Shown here piece by piece: positions 45,402-53,714 of a stretch of DNA of 64,000 nt (position 1 is its first letter; every line of letters begins with the position of its first letter). Source of the stretch: Massilia sp. METH4. GTDB lineage: Bacteria > Pseudomonadota > Gammaproteobacteria > Burkholderiales > Burkholderiaceae_D. The stretch spans positions 5,332,001 to 5,396,000 of the forward strand of contig NZ_CP146614.1 in assembly GCF_037094685.1 (NCBI RefSeq). The letters run 5' to 3'. Position numbers and translations under genes: made by a program. Under the pieces are notes generated by a model, which was not told where the DNA came from, searched no databases, and saw only the letters and a list, made by a program, of their open reading frames with translations.

Positions 45402-46244
45402 ATGACCTATTGTGTTGGCATGCGCCTGGATGCCGGGCTCGTATTTCTTTCCGACTCGCGTACCAATGCCGGCGTCGACCAGATCGGCACTTTTCGCAAG
45501 CTGAACGTGTTCGAGAACCCGGGCGACCGCCTGATGGTGTTGATGACGGCCGGCAACCTGTCCATTTCGCAGTCGGTGCTGCAGCTGGTGAACGACTACG
45601 TCGGCACGAACGGCTTCACGATCTGGACGGCGCCGAACCTCTACGAGGCCACGCGCATCGTCGGCGAAGCCGTGCGCGCCGTCCACTTGCGCGAAGCGCA
45701 GGCGCTGGCCCAGTGCAATATCGAATTCAACGTGGCGATCCTGTTCGGCGGCCAGATCCGCGGCGAGGCTTGCCGGCTGTTCCAGATCTACTCGGCCGGC
45801 AACTTCATCGAGGCGCACGACGAGAACACCTACTTCCAGATCGGCGAGGCGAAGTACGGCAAGCCGATCATCGACCGCGTGATCACGCCCCGCTCCTCGC
45901 TCGACGAGGCTGCCAAGTGCGCGCTGATCTCGATGGATTCGACGCTGCGGTCGAACATCTCGGTCGGCCTGCCGCTCGACATGCTGGTGTACGAAAAGGA
46001 CAGCCTGGCCGTGACCCGCTTCGTCACCATCGATGAAAGGAACGAGTATTTCCAGATGCTGCGCGGCACCTGGGGCGCGCAGCTGCGGCAAGTCTTCGAA
46101 GGCATCGAGGCACCGCGCTGGCAGTCGGCACAGGGCGCGACGGCACAGCCGGTGCGCATGCCCTTGCCGGAAGCGGTGGCACCGGTGGCCGCGCCGGCGG
46201 CACTGCAGTCTCTGGCACAGCAGTTCGGCGACCCGCAACAGTAA
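45402..46244 (+). CDS. Anbu proteasome-type peptidase
   Basis: 280 residues. The start MTYCVGMRLDAGLVFLSDSR gives, after Met removal, Thr1, Asp17 and Lys32 (FRKLN) in proteasome/HslV register, so an N-terminal nucleophile hydrolase. Anbu is the proposed ancestral beta subunit; it forms open rings, and its substrates are not settled. Residues past about 235 are an Ala/Pro-rich tail. The 50-base gap from the transglutaminase holds no terminator, so it is likely the same operon. Confidence 0.93.
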   Translation: MTYCVGMRLDAGLVFLSDSRTNAGVDQIGTFRKLNVFENPGDRLMVLMTAGNLSISQSVLQLVNDYVGTNGFTIWTAPNLYEATRIVGEAVRAVHLREAQALAQCNIEFNVAILFGGQIRGEACRLFQIYSAGNFIEAHDENTYFQIGEAKYGKPIIDRVITPRSSLDEAAKCALISMDSTLRSNISVGLPLDMLVYEKDSLAVTRFVTIDERNEYFQMLRGTWGAQLRQVFEGIEAPRWQSAQGATAQPVRMPLPEAVAPVAAPAALQSLAQQFGDPQQ

Positions 46245-46307
46245 TGCCGTTGGACTTGCCCTTTCCAGCGACTATGCTGGAGAAGATGGCGGACCGGCGG
46301 GAGGGGC

Positions 46308-46811
46308 ATGGTGCAGCGGGAATCGGAACCGAGGGGAATCGAACAGAGGGGGACGGAACGCGCGGCAGTACCGGCGGACGAACGCGCGGCGTTCCTGGAC
46401 ATCGTACGCGGTCGACGACAGGCCGTCGCGCGCGCGGTGGACGGATTGCGCCGCCGCGACAACGGCCTGACGTGGCTGAGCGTGATCGCCAGCGCCATCG
46501 CCACGGTGCTGACGGCCGCCCCGGCGATGGGCGGGCCGGAACTGACCCGCGCCCTCGGCTCGGCCGGGCCGGATACGCCGAGCTGGCGCATCCTGTGCGG
46601 GGTGGCCAGCATCTGTTCGCTGCTGGCGGCTATCGCCACCAACCTGCACCGGCAGCAGGACGTAACGGGCAGGCTGGCCCGCTGCCAGGCCGGCGCCGCC
46701 CGCCTCGAGGCGCTCGAACTACAGGTCGCGTTCCAGAAGGTGCCGCTGGCGGAGGCCACCGCGGAATACGGCAGGATCATCGCCGAACTGCCGCCGCTGC
46801 CCCAGGGGTAG
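46308..46811 (+). CDS. two-helix membrane protein, SLATT-like
   Basis: 167 residues after a GGGAGGGG ribosome site. Layout: a charged helical head (DERAAFLDIVRGRRQAVARA, VDGLRRRD), helix 1 (LTWLSVIASAIATVLTAAPA), helix 2 (WRILCGVASICSLLAAIATN) and a charged coiled tail (RLARCQAGAARLEALELQVA). Helix-2TM-helix proteins of this shape include the SLATT and DUF4231 effectors of nucleotide-signal defence systems. The match is in architecture only, so the family is a guess. It follows the Anbu gene by 63 bases on the same strand. Confidence 0.55.
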   Translation: MVQRESEPRGIEQRGTERAAVPADERAAFLDIVRGRRQAVARAVDGLRRRDNGLTWLSVIASAIATVLTAAPAMGGPELTRALGSAGPDTPSWRILCGVASICSLLAAIATNLHRQQDVTGRLARCQAGAARLEALELQVAFQKVPLAEATAEYGRIIAELPPLPQG

Positions 46812-46813
46812 GC

Positions 46814-46990
46814 TCAGCGGTCCTGCTTGCGCAGGCTGTGCCAGATCCCGACGAGCACGGGCAAGCCGAGCGCGACGCCGGAAACGGCATCCCAGACGCC
46901 ATCGCCCAGCAGCGCCGCCACCAGGCCGATCGCCGTGAGGATCGCCAGCATGATCGGCACGCCCCACAGCCGCAGGAAAGCCGGGCTCAT
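46814..46990 (-). CDS. small two-helix membrane protein
   Basis: 58 residues: MSPAFLRLWGVPIMLAILTA starts a first helix, WDAVSGVALGLPVLVGIWHS a second, and it ends RKQDR. The ATG overlaps the PepSY stop by four bases (ATGA), so it is translationally coupled and shares the iron control of that gene. Small proteins of this type commonly accompany PepSY genes. Convergent with the 2-TM gene; two bases separate the stops. Confidence 0.65.
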   Translation of the reverse strand: MSPAFLRLWGVPIMLAILTAIGLVAALLGDGVWDAVSGVALGLPVLVGIWHSLRKQDR

Positions 46991-48156
46991 CGCGCCTCTT
47001 CCCGCGCCAGCGCCGGCACGCCCGCCACCTCGGCCGCCGCGCCCTCTTCATCGGTGGCGCGCGCCGGTACCGGCACGCCGCGCTTGAGCCACAGGTACAG
47101 CCCGCTGCCCAGCACGATGATCGACAGCACGTCGAGCGCCGCCCACAGCAATTGCAGCACCGGCCCGCCATAGTCGCCGAAGTGCAGCGGCTGCGATACC
47201 AGGAGGGCCGTCAGGTACCACGGCAGGTCGCGGCTGTCCGTCACCTCGGCGGTCTGCGCATCGACCAGCACGGGCTTGTACAGGCGCGACGTCAGCGGCG
47301 AGTCGCCGCGCATGAACACGCCGTAGTGGTGCTCGCTCGTGTACGGCGTGCCCGGGAAGGCGATGAAGCCCGCCTTCATGCCCGGTTCCAGCGCCTGGGC
47401 GCGCTGCATGGAAGCTTCCAGCGAGCCGAACTTGCTGATCGGCGGCGCGTTCTTGTACGGCGCCACCATGTCCGCCATTTCCGTTTTCTGCCAGTGCTTG
47501 AACATCAGGTCGGCCCAGGTATTGATCATGCCCGTGGCGCCCACCACGAACAGCCAGGTCAGCGTGACGATGCCCAGCAGGTTGTGCAGGTCCAGCCACT
47601 TGGTGCGGCCGGTGCGGGCCCGCCGGACGGTGCCGAATTCCAGCTTGCGCATGAAGGGGGCATACAGCACCACGCCGGAGACGATGGCGACCAGCAGCAG
47701 CAAACCCATCAGGCCGAGGAACAGCGTGCCCCACAGCCCCGCATACAGGTCCACGTGCAGGTGAAACATCACCGACATGAAGCTGCCCTCGAATTGCGGC
47801 GTGGGCAGCACCTCGGCCGTGCGGGCGTCGACCGCCGTGGCCTTGTAGTTCTCGTCCGTGCCATGGTCGCCCAGGGTCAGGTGCCAGAGGTTCGGCTCAT
47901 CCGCTTCCTGGAACGCATACATCATCTTCTTGCCGGGATAAGCGGCCATGCCGGCGGCCACGATCTTGTCCATGCTGGCTTTCGGCGTATCGGCAGGCAT
48001 CGGCTTCGCCTCCACTTCGGTGCCCAGCAGGTGGCCGATTTCGTGGTGATAAATCAGCGGCAAGCCGGTAATGCACAGCAGCAGCATGAAGACGGTGCAG
48101 ACCAGGCTGCTCCACTTGTGGATCCAGGCCCAGCGGCGGATGGCGACGGGAGTCAT
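46987..48156 (-). CDS. PepSY-associated transmembrane protein (iron-linked)
   Basis: 389 residues from ATG 48156 (MTPVAIRRWAWIHKWSSLVC). Four hydrophobic helices: residues about 10-35 (LVCTVFMLLLCITGLPLIYH), about 145-170, 195-220 (LHNLLGIVTLTWLFVVGATG) and near 345-370. Periplasmic PepSY-like parts lie between. The HKW and DLHNLLG histidines are the conserved ones. A shorter relative of the gene at 27650. The Fur box at 48192-48216 is 36 bases upstream. Probable role in ferric-siderophore reduction or import. Confidence 0.85.
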   Translation of the reverse strand: MTPVAIRRWAWIHKWSSLVCTVFMLLLCITGLPLIYHHEIGHLLGTEVEAKPMPADTPKASMDKIVAAGMAAYPGKKMMYAFQEADEPNLWHLTLGDHGTDENYKATAVDARTAEVLPTPQFEGSFMSVMFHLHVDLYAGLWGTLFLGLMGLLLLVAIVSGVVLYAPFMRKLEFGTVRRARTGRTKWLDLHNLLGIVTLTWLFVVGATGMINTWADLMFKHWQKTEMADMVAPYKNAPPISKFGSLEASMQRAQALEPGMKAGFIAFPGTPYTSEHHYGVFMRGDSPLTSRLYKPVLVDAQTAEVTDSRDLPWYLTALLVSQPLHFGDYGGPVLQLLWAALDVLSIIVLGSGLYLWLKRGVPVPARATDEEGAAAEVAGVPALAREEAR

Positions 48157-48191
48157 GGCGGTGGCAAATGACGAGAAATATTGAAGGAGTG

Positions 48192-48216
48192 AATGATAAT
48201 GCAAACCGTTCTCATT
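48192..48216 (-). promoter_or_regulatory. Fur box(es) upstream of PepSY gene
   Basis: AATGATAATGCAAACC followed by GTTCTCATT: the left part matches the core GATAATGAT-type hexamers and the right part the TCATT arm. It stands in the divergent gap, 36 bases from the PepSY start. Confidence 0.65.
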
Positions 48217-48337
48217 TACTATGCATTCGGGGTCAAAACGCGCATGGCGCCGGTATCCGGCACGCTTGACTTCCGACTGGACTTGCAATGCGGGCTGTGG
48301 TGAGATACATGCTAATAGCACCCCGGAGCCAGACCGC

Positions 48338-49591
48338 ATGGACGTCATCACCACCGCATTGACCGCCGCGAGCGCCGATGGAAGCGCCGGCGCCGCCTAC
48401 CAGGTGTTGAAGGCCCGCCTGGCAGGCAAGTCGCCCCGGGTGGATGAAGCCATCGCGGACCTGGAGGACGATCCGGGTTCGCTCTCCCGGCAGTTCGCGG
48501 TATCCGATGCGCTGGCCGCCGCCGGCCTGGCCGGCGACCGCTACCTGCGCGCGGCGGCGCGCAACCTGGTCGACGAGGTGGACCGGCGCCGCGCACTGCG
48601 TGCCTCCGCCCTCGCCGCCAACCAGCCCAATCACGCGGTCGTGCAGGTATTCTTCGCGACCGACCGGCAGCCGACCGGCGACCGCCACCCCGCCCGCCAG
48701 TTCGGGGCCGGGCGCGGTGAACTGTGCTACGGCAGTTGTGAAGTGAGCGTGCCGCGCGGCGCGCCGGATCGCGAGGCCGCGCTGCCCACGCTGCTGCGCC
48801 TGCAAGAGCGCCCCGATCCCGACGGGCATGCCGTGCTGCTGCGCTGCGACGTGGCACCGCGCGAGCGTTATTTCGCCACGCTGGCCGAGGCGGCTGCCAA
48901 GGCGGGCGGCGCGGGGCCGCTCCTGTTCGTGCACGGCTTCCGCACGAGCTTCGAGGATGCGGCGCGACGCGCGGCGGGCATCGCTTACGAACTGGGCTTC
49001 TCCGGCGTCCCGGTGCTGTACAGCTGGCCCTCGCAAGGCCGGCTGTCGGGGTATGCCGTCGACGAGACGAACGTGGAGTGGACCCAGGCGGCGCTCGGGC
49101 GCTTTCTGGCCGACCTGGCCGGGCAGGCGGGCGCGACGCCGCTTGTCGCCCTGGCGCACGGCATGGGCGCACGGGCGCTATGCGGCGCACTCGTGGATCG
49201 GCCGGAAGTGCGCGGCCAGCTGAAGCAGGTCATCCTGGTGGTCCCCGACATCGGTGCGGAAGCATTTTGCCGCGATACGGTGCCGGCGCTCGCGGCCGGC
49301 GGCGCGCGCGTCACGATGTACACCTCGCCGGGCGACGAGGCGCTGCGGGTCGCGCATGGCGCGCGCGGCGGCCCCCGCGCCGGCGACGGCAGTGCCGAAC
49401 CGATCGCCTTGCCCGGCATCGAAACGATCGATGCGAGCGGTGCCGATACGAGCCTCGTCGGGACGACGAACGGGCCGTCGGTGCTGGCCGACATCCGCCT
49501 GCTGCTGGTTTCCGCGATCCCGCCTGCCGAACGCCCCGGACTGCAGGCCGCCGACACGAGTACGGGGCTGCACCGGAAATCGAACCCCTAG
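48338..49591 (+). CDS. DUF900-type alpha/beta hydrolase with helical N-terminal domain; catalytic residues missing
   Basis: 417 residues. Residues 1-85 form a helical module (AAYQVLKARLAG, DEAIADLEDDPGSLSRQFAV, AAAGLAGDRYLRAAARNLVD) like the small effector-associated heads on bacterial NACHT/CHAT-type proteins. From about 98 the DUF900 hydrolase follows: VQVFFATDR, LLFVHGFRTSFEDAARRAAG, PVLYSWPSQGRLSGYAVDET. The nucleophile elbow, normally AHSMG, reads AHGMG with Gly275, and the usual His near the C-terminus (GHSY) reads GTTNGPS at about 375-381. The acid VVPDIG remains. The protein is thus probably not a working hydrolase. It is 9 bases from the HPt gene downstream. Confidence 0.85.
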   Translation: MDVITTALTAASADGSAGAAYQVLKARLAGKSPRVDEAIADLEDDPGSLSRQFAVSDALAAAGLAGDRYLRAAARNLVDEVDRRRALRASALAANQPNHAVVQVFFATDRQPTGDRHPARQFGAGRGELCYGSCEVSVPRGAPDREAALPTLLRLQERPDPDGHAVLLRCDVAPRERYFATLAEAAAKAGGAGPLLFVHGFRTSFEDAARRAAGIAYELGFSGVPVLYSWPSQGRLSGYAVDETNVEWTQAALGRFLADLAGQAGATPLVALAHGMGARALCGALVDRPEVRGQLKQVILVVPDIGAEAFCRDTVPALAAGGARVTMYTSPGDEALRVAHGARGGPRAGDGSAEPIALPGIETIDASGADTSLVGTTNGPSVLADIRLLLVSAIPPAERPGLQAADTSTGLHRKSNP

Positions 49592-49600
49592 GAGAGTGAT

Positions 49601-50002
49601 ATGGTGGCATATGCAACTGCCTCGGACGACGCGGTGTTCTCGGTCGACGAACTGGTCGACCGCATGGGAGGCGACGCCCGCGCCGTGGCAAAGGTGGTGC
49701 GCCGCGTACGGGACTGCATCGGCAACGGCATCGAGCCGCTCAACCTTGCCGGCGAAGCGGTGCAGCAGGCGCGTTTCATGGAGGCGCGGCGCATCCTCCA
49801 TAATCTGCGGCACGACGTGAGCGACCTCGGCGCCAGCCGGTTCGTCGGCGCATGCCTGGCGCTCGAGCTGGCGCTCGCGGAAGGCAGGGTCGTCGAAATC
49901 CCCCTGCTGTTCACGGCGGCGGAAACGGAACTGCGGCTCGTGATGGAGCACGCGGGCGCATGGCTCGACCAGCACGCGGGCCGCGCGACACAGCGAGCCT
50001 GA
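49601..50002 (+). CDS. HPt-domain phosphotransfer protein
   Basis: 133 residues, one helical-bundle HPt domain. ARRILHNLRHDVSDLGASRF fits the phosphorylation motif H-x-L-K/R...LGA, making His67 the acceptor; the following LALELALAEGR is the usual next helix. The head (VFSVDELVDRMGGDARAVAK) matches the first HPt helix. AGGAGA stands before the ATG, at the stop of the hydrolase gene, so the two form an operon. No histidine kinase is adjacent; the LuxR protein at 51134 is the nearest candidate partner. Confidence 0.75.
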   Translation: MVAYATASDDAVFSVDELVDRMGGDARAVAKVVRRVRDCIGNGIEPLNLAGEAVQQARFMEARRILHNLRHDVSDLGASRFVGACLALELALAEGRVVEIPLLFTAAETELRLVMEHAGAWLDQHAGRATQRA

Positions 50003-50386
50003 TGCCGTCCCGGCCGTCCCGCCGCGGCGGCTCGTCACTGCGGTCGCCCCGCCACATGCTTTGCAAAGGCCGGGCCCCTGTTTCTGCTCGGCTCGACTTT
50101 GCTAACGTCTCGTTACAATTGTTACCCCCGCGGGGCGGTAGCCCGCGTTCCCCGGCAAATTCGACATGCTAAGATCGACAACGTTGCTGCGCTGTTGACC
50201 GTTCTTCCCATGGCGAACCGGCACCCCCAGGGAAGCAGTTGTACGCCTCCGCTCGACAGTATCCGGTATCATGGCATATCCGCCAGGCAACTTTGCCGGC
50301 AGTACGAGCTGGGCGTCAAAACCTGGCAGTGCAGACCCCGCAGTTCAGACTTCGCAGTTCAGGACTTGATAGGCAAAAACAAGAAC
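50003..50386. other. Intergenic region, HPt to Sel1 lipoprotein
   Basis: 384 bases without a supported gene. It holds a GC-rich near-palindrome around 50128-50145 and a short imperfect direct repeat (GCAGTTCAGACTT and GCAGTTCAGGACTT, 50339-50367) just before the lipoprotein gene. No riboswitch or tRNA was seen. Confidence 0.45.
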
Positions 50387-50875
50387 ATGGAATTATTCAA
50401 CAAGTCGGGCGCGCTCGTTTCCTCTTTGCTGGTCCTGGTCGGCTCCCTGATAGCCTGCCAGGCCAAGGAAGACACTCTTCCCCCCGCTCCCGTCGTCGAA
50501 GCCGTGGCCCAGCGCTTGAGCGCACACGGCGGGGCGGCGGCCGAACGGCGGCTGCGTGAATGGGCCGACCAGGGCTCGATCGTTGCCAAGCGGGAGCTCG
50601 GCATGCTCTACCAGAGCAAGACGCCGCGCCGCGGCGAGGCGATGCGCCTGTTCGAAGAAGCCGCGCGCGCGGGCGATGCGGAAGCGGCGTTCCAGCTGGC
50701 GGAGATGTATCATCGCGCGGCCGCCGGGACCGGCCGCGGTCTGGAAAAGGCGTGGCCGCTGTACGCCCAGGCGGCCGAACACCGGCATCCCCAGGCGGCA
50801 TCGCGGCTCGCATCGCTGGCCCGGGACGGCAGCGAGGAAGCCGCGCGCTGGCTCGCGGCCACGGGGCTCAAGTAG
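50387..50875 (+). CDS. Sel1-repeat lipoprotein
   Basis: 162 residues. The signal peptide ends in a lipobox LIAC (ALVSSLLVLVGSLIACQAKE), so a lipid-anchored periplasmic protein. Three Sel1-like helix pairs follow: KRELGMLYQSKTPRRGEAMR, AAFQLAEMYHRAAAGTGRGL and AASRLASLARDGSEEAARWL. Its function is probably a small binding scaffold. No clear operon partner; the LuxR regulator is 258 bases downstream. Confidence 0.8.
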   Translation: MELFNKSGALVSSLLVLVGSLIACQAKEDTLPPAPVVEAVAQRLSAHGGAAAERRLREWADQGSIVAKRELGMLYQSKTPRRGEAMRLFEEAARAGDAEAAFQLAEMYHRAAAGTGRGLEKAWPLYAQAAEHRHPQAASRLASLARDGSEEAARWLAATGLK

Positions 50876-51030
50876 TCAATCCGGTCTCCTGCCGACGGCA
50901 GAGGACACCGCCACCCGCTTGCACTAAAGTTCACTGACACATCCTGCGCGGCGCGGATGCGCGCGCAAGAAATACCAGGGCTTTCCCGGCTTCCCGCCCC
51001 TTGCCCCGGAATCCGGATCGACGCCTGTTG

Positions 51031-51054
51031 TTAACGCGATTAACATCGCTTAAC
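51031..51054 (+). promoter_or_regulatory. Three phased TTAAC repeats before the LuxR gene
   Basis: TTAAC at 51031-51035, 51040-51044 and 51050-51054: spacing 9 and 10 bases, close to one helical turn. They sit 80-100 bases before the regulator start and could be its own binding site. Inference from phasing only. Confidence 0.35.
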
Positions 51055-51133
51055 TTGCCTTCTCCTCGTTGCAGTTCCATCATGAATGCATGAGAAGCAA
51101 CAGCATCCACTGTTGCGGAACAGGAGAACGACC

Positions 51134-51796
51134 ATGCAAGCAAACCAGCCTTCCGTCCATATCATGCATGCGGACGCCGTGATGGCGGCCGGCATCCATG
51201 CCCTGCTCGCCGAGCGCGGCGAGTTTCACCTGACCTTGCAGGAGCGCCAGCCCCACGGCCAGGCCCACGCGCGCGTCATCGTGGCCGATTACGATAGCGG
51301 TATCACATTGGCCCGGCAGTTGTCGGCGGACCGCTTCGGCGCGGCGCCACGGGTACTGATCGTCACCCAGCTCGACAAGGAGTGGCAAGTGCGCACGGCG
51401 ATGGACAGCGGTGTGCACGGCTACCTGCTCCAGGGTTGCAGCGCGGAGGAATTGCTGCGCGCGGTACAACAACTGAGCCAGGGCATGCGTTATCTGGCGG
51501 AAGCCGTGACCCGCTGTGTTGCCGACAGCCTCAGCCGGGAAACGCTGACCGGCCGCGAGACCGATGTGCTGCAATTGTTGGCCAAGGGCTGCTGCAACAA
51601 ATCGATTGCGCGTGAACTGGGCATCGGCGTGGGCACCGTGAAGACACATGTGAAGGGCTTGATGAGCAAGCTCGAAGCCACCGCCCGCACCCATGCGGTC
51701 GTGGTGGCGGCCCAACGGGGCCTGATCGGGACCGGAGTGCGCTTGCCGGCCCCGGTGCCCGGCCGCCCGGGGCGCGGCAGCGGGGCGATGCAGTAG
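51134..51796 (+). CDS. NarL/LuxR-type response regulator-like protein
   Basis: 220 residues from ATG 51134 (AGGAG before it). The receiver-like half (about 8-120) keeps VIVADYDSG with an Asp at the expected phosphorylation strand, LIVTQ and GVHGYLLQGCSAEELLRAVQ, but the acidic pair at the start is replaced by MHADAV, so phosphorylation may be weak. The C-terminal LuxR helix-turn-helix is complete: LTGRETDVLQLLAKGCCNKS, IARELGIGVGTVKTHVKGLM. It lies just before the PrsT-like gene and could control it. Confidence 0.88.
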   Translation: MQANQPSVHIMHADAVMAAGIHALLAERGEFHLTLQERQPHGQAHARVIVADYDSGITLARQLSADRFGAAPRVLIVTQLDKEWQVRTAMDSGVHGYLLQGCSAEELLRAVQQLSQGMRYLAEAVTRCVADSLSRETLTGRETDVLQLLAKGCCNKSIARELGIGVGTVKTHVKGLMSKLEATARTHAVVVAAQRGLIGTGVRLPAPVPGRPGRGSGAMQ

Positions 51797-51889
51797 CGGC
51801 AAACAGCACGACAGGCATCGTTGAGAGCGATCAATGAGCCTGTCTGGCGATTTCCTACGCTGGCAGTTCAGCCTGCAATGGAGACCGCC

Positions 51890-53347
51890 ATGCCCAACCA
51901 CTTTGTCCGCCGCCCGTTCACTTTCCCCCGCCTGCTTGCCGCAGTCACTGCCCTGCCCCTGTTGCTGGCCCTCGGTGCCTGCGACCGATCGTTGCCGCCG
52001 GACGAGCTGATTGCCGACGCGCGCCGCTATCGCGAACACAAGGATCCGAAGGCGGCCATCATCCAGCTCAAGAATGTGGTGCAGCAGCAGCCGGATCACG
52101 CTGCGGCGCGGCTCATGCTGGGGCAGATCTACCTCGAGACCGGCGACACCGCGTCGGCCGAAAAGGAGTTGCGGCGCGCCCGCGACCTGGGCGTGAAGGC
52201 GGAGGAAGTGCTGCCCTCGCTGGGCAAGGCTATCCTGTTCCAGGGGCAGTTCCAGCGACTGCTCAACGAAATCGGCGAGGATCCGCGCAATGCCGAAGCC
52301 TTGACACTGCGTGGCCAGGCCTTGCTCGGCCTCGAGCGGCGCGACGAGGCGCGCACCCACTTCGAGCGTGCGCTGAAGCTCAAGCCCGGCTTGGCGGACG
52401 CGACGCTAGGCCTGGCCAAGGTGGCATTGCTCGGTGAACAATCCGACCAGGCCAACCGGCTGGTGGAACAGGCGATCGCACAAAACCCCGACAGCATCGA
52501 TTCACTGCGACTCAAGGGCGACATGCAGCGCTTCGGCGATGACAGGGCGGCCGCGAAAAAGACGTATGAGCGCATCCTCGAGATCAAGCCGGACAACGTG
52601 CAGGCCCACATCGAGCTGGCAAACCTGGCGATCGAAGAGAATCGCCTCGATGAGGCGCGCGAGCAGATCAAGCTGGCCCGCAAGGCCCAGCCGAACAATC
52701 TGCTGATCTCCTACTCGCAAGCCTTGCTCGACTTCCGTGAAAAACGCTTCAAGTCCGCGCTCGAGCAGGTGCAACTCGTGCTGCGCACCGTGCCGGATCA
52801 CCTGCCCGCGGTCCTGCTCGCCGGCGCCGTCTCCGTCGCGCTGGGGATGGATACGCAGGCCGAACAGTATCTGGGCCAGTACCTGCAGGCCCATCCCAAC
52901 CAGGCTTATGCGACAAAGCTGTTGGCCACCGTCGAACTGCGCAACGGCAAGCGCCAGGATGCCGCGAAACGGACGCAGGCAGCCTTGAAGGAAGCACCCG
53001 ACGATGCCGACCTGCTCGCCCTGGCCGGAGAGGCGGAAATGCGCGCCCGGAACTTCGGCCAGTCGGCGGCCTACTTCCAGAAGGCCAGTGCGATCAAGCC
53101 GGAGCGTGCCGACCTGCGGCTCGGGCACGGTCTGAGCCGACTGCATATGGGAGACAGCGCCAAGGCAATCGAGGAGCTCGAGCACGCGACGGCGGACGGC
53201 CAGGGCGCCCAGCGGGCCGTCATGCTCCTCGTCATGAGCCATTTGCGCGAAAAGCAGTTCGACAAGGCCCTGGCCGTGGTGGACGAGGCGATCGGCAAGG
53301 GCGACAGCGCGATGCTGCAGAACCTGCGGGGTACAAACTTGAAGTAG
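51890..53347 (+). CDS. PrsT-like TPR lipoprotein, truncated at its 3' end
   Basis: 485 residues from ATG 51890 (GGAGA six bases before). A signal peptide with lipobox LGAC (LLLALGACDRSLPPDELIAD) is followed by about ten TPR pairs, such as AAIIQLKNVVQQQPDHAAAR and AKKTYERILEIKPDNVQAHI. This is the layout of the exosortase-linked PEP-CTERM TPR lipoprotein PrsT, which normally has about 900 residues. Here the reading ends abruptly in MLQNLRGTNLK, where the family would continue with further TPRs. The prophage begins at this point, so the gene was probably split by its insertion. Confidence 0.8.
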   Translation: MPNHFVRRPFTFPRLLAAVTALPLLLALGACDRSLPPDELIADARRYREHKDPKAAIIQLKNVVQQQPDHAAARLMLGQIYLETGDTASAEKELRRARDLGVKAEEVLPSLGKAILFQGQFQRLLNEIGEDPRNAEALTLRGQALLGLERRDEARTHFERALKLKPGLADATLGLAKVALLGEQSDQANRLVEQAIAQNPDSIDSLRLKGDMQRFGDDRAAAKKTYERILEIKPDNVQAHIELANLAIEENRLDEAREQIKLARKAQPNNLLISYSQALLDFREKRFKSALEQVQLVLRTVPDHLPAVLLAGAVSVALGMDTQAEQYLGQYLQAHPNQAYATKLLATVELRNGKRQDAAKRTQAALKEAPDDADLLALAGEAEMRARNFGQSAAYFQKASAIKPERADLRLGHGLSRLHMGDSAKAIEELEHATADGQGAQRAVMLLVMSHLREKQFDKALAVVDEAIGKGDSAMLQNLRGTNLK

Positions 53348-53420
53348 CCCTACAGGTTATTGGGTGTCCGCCCTGCCCTGCCAAATATACAGTAGTTTGG
53401 AACCCACGAAAAAATGCGGC

Positions 53421-53621
53421 CTACGAGCCTGTTTCTTCGTCGATATTTGGCAGCGGATTCGGCTCGCGCAGCCTTGAAAGCAGCCGTTCAAGCACCAGCC
53501 AATGGTCGTCGAAAAAGCAGGCTGTGAACGGCGCGGCGTGGCGCGCCTCAAGCTCATCGGTGAGCCGCTGCAGTAGCAGGTTCGCGTCCGGCGCGCCGCC
53601 GGGCAGTCGGTAATCGTCCAT
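53421..53621 (-). CDS. prophage hypothetical protein (SOS cassette)
   Basis: 66 residues starting MDDYRLPGGAPDANLLLQRL; CGGAGG precedes the ATG. Acidic, helical, soluble; FTACFFDDHWLVLERLLSRL is the core. No family recognised. It is the last phage gene before the border and follows the LexA-box gene by 93 bases on the same strand, so likely part of the same cassette. Confidence 0.55.
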   Translation of the reverse strand: MDDYRLPGGAPDANLLLQRLTDELEARHAAPFTACFFDDHWLVLERLLSRLREPNPLPNIDEETGS

Positions 53622-53714
53622 GACATACCTCCGTTGCCGAAGGTTAGAACGCCCCTGCCCGCGCGCGGTTGATCCGCGTCAAAGGCCGAGCAGGTTCGAA
53701 AATGGGAGCGCCGG

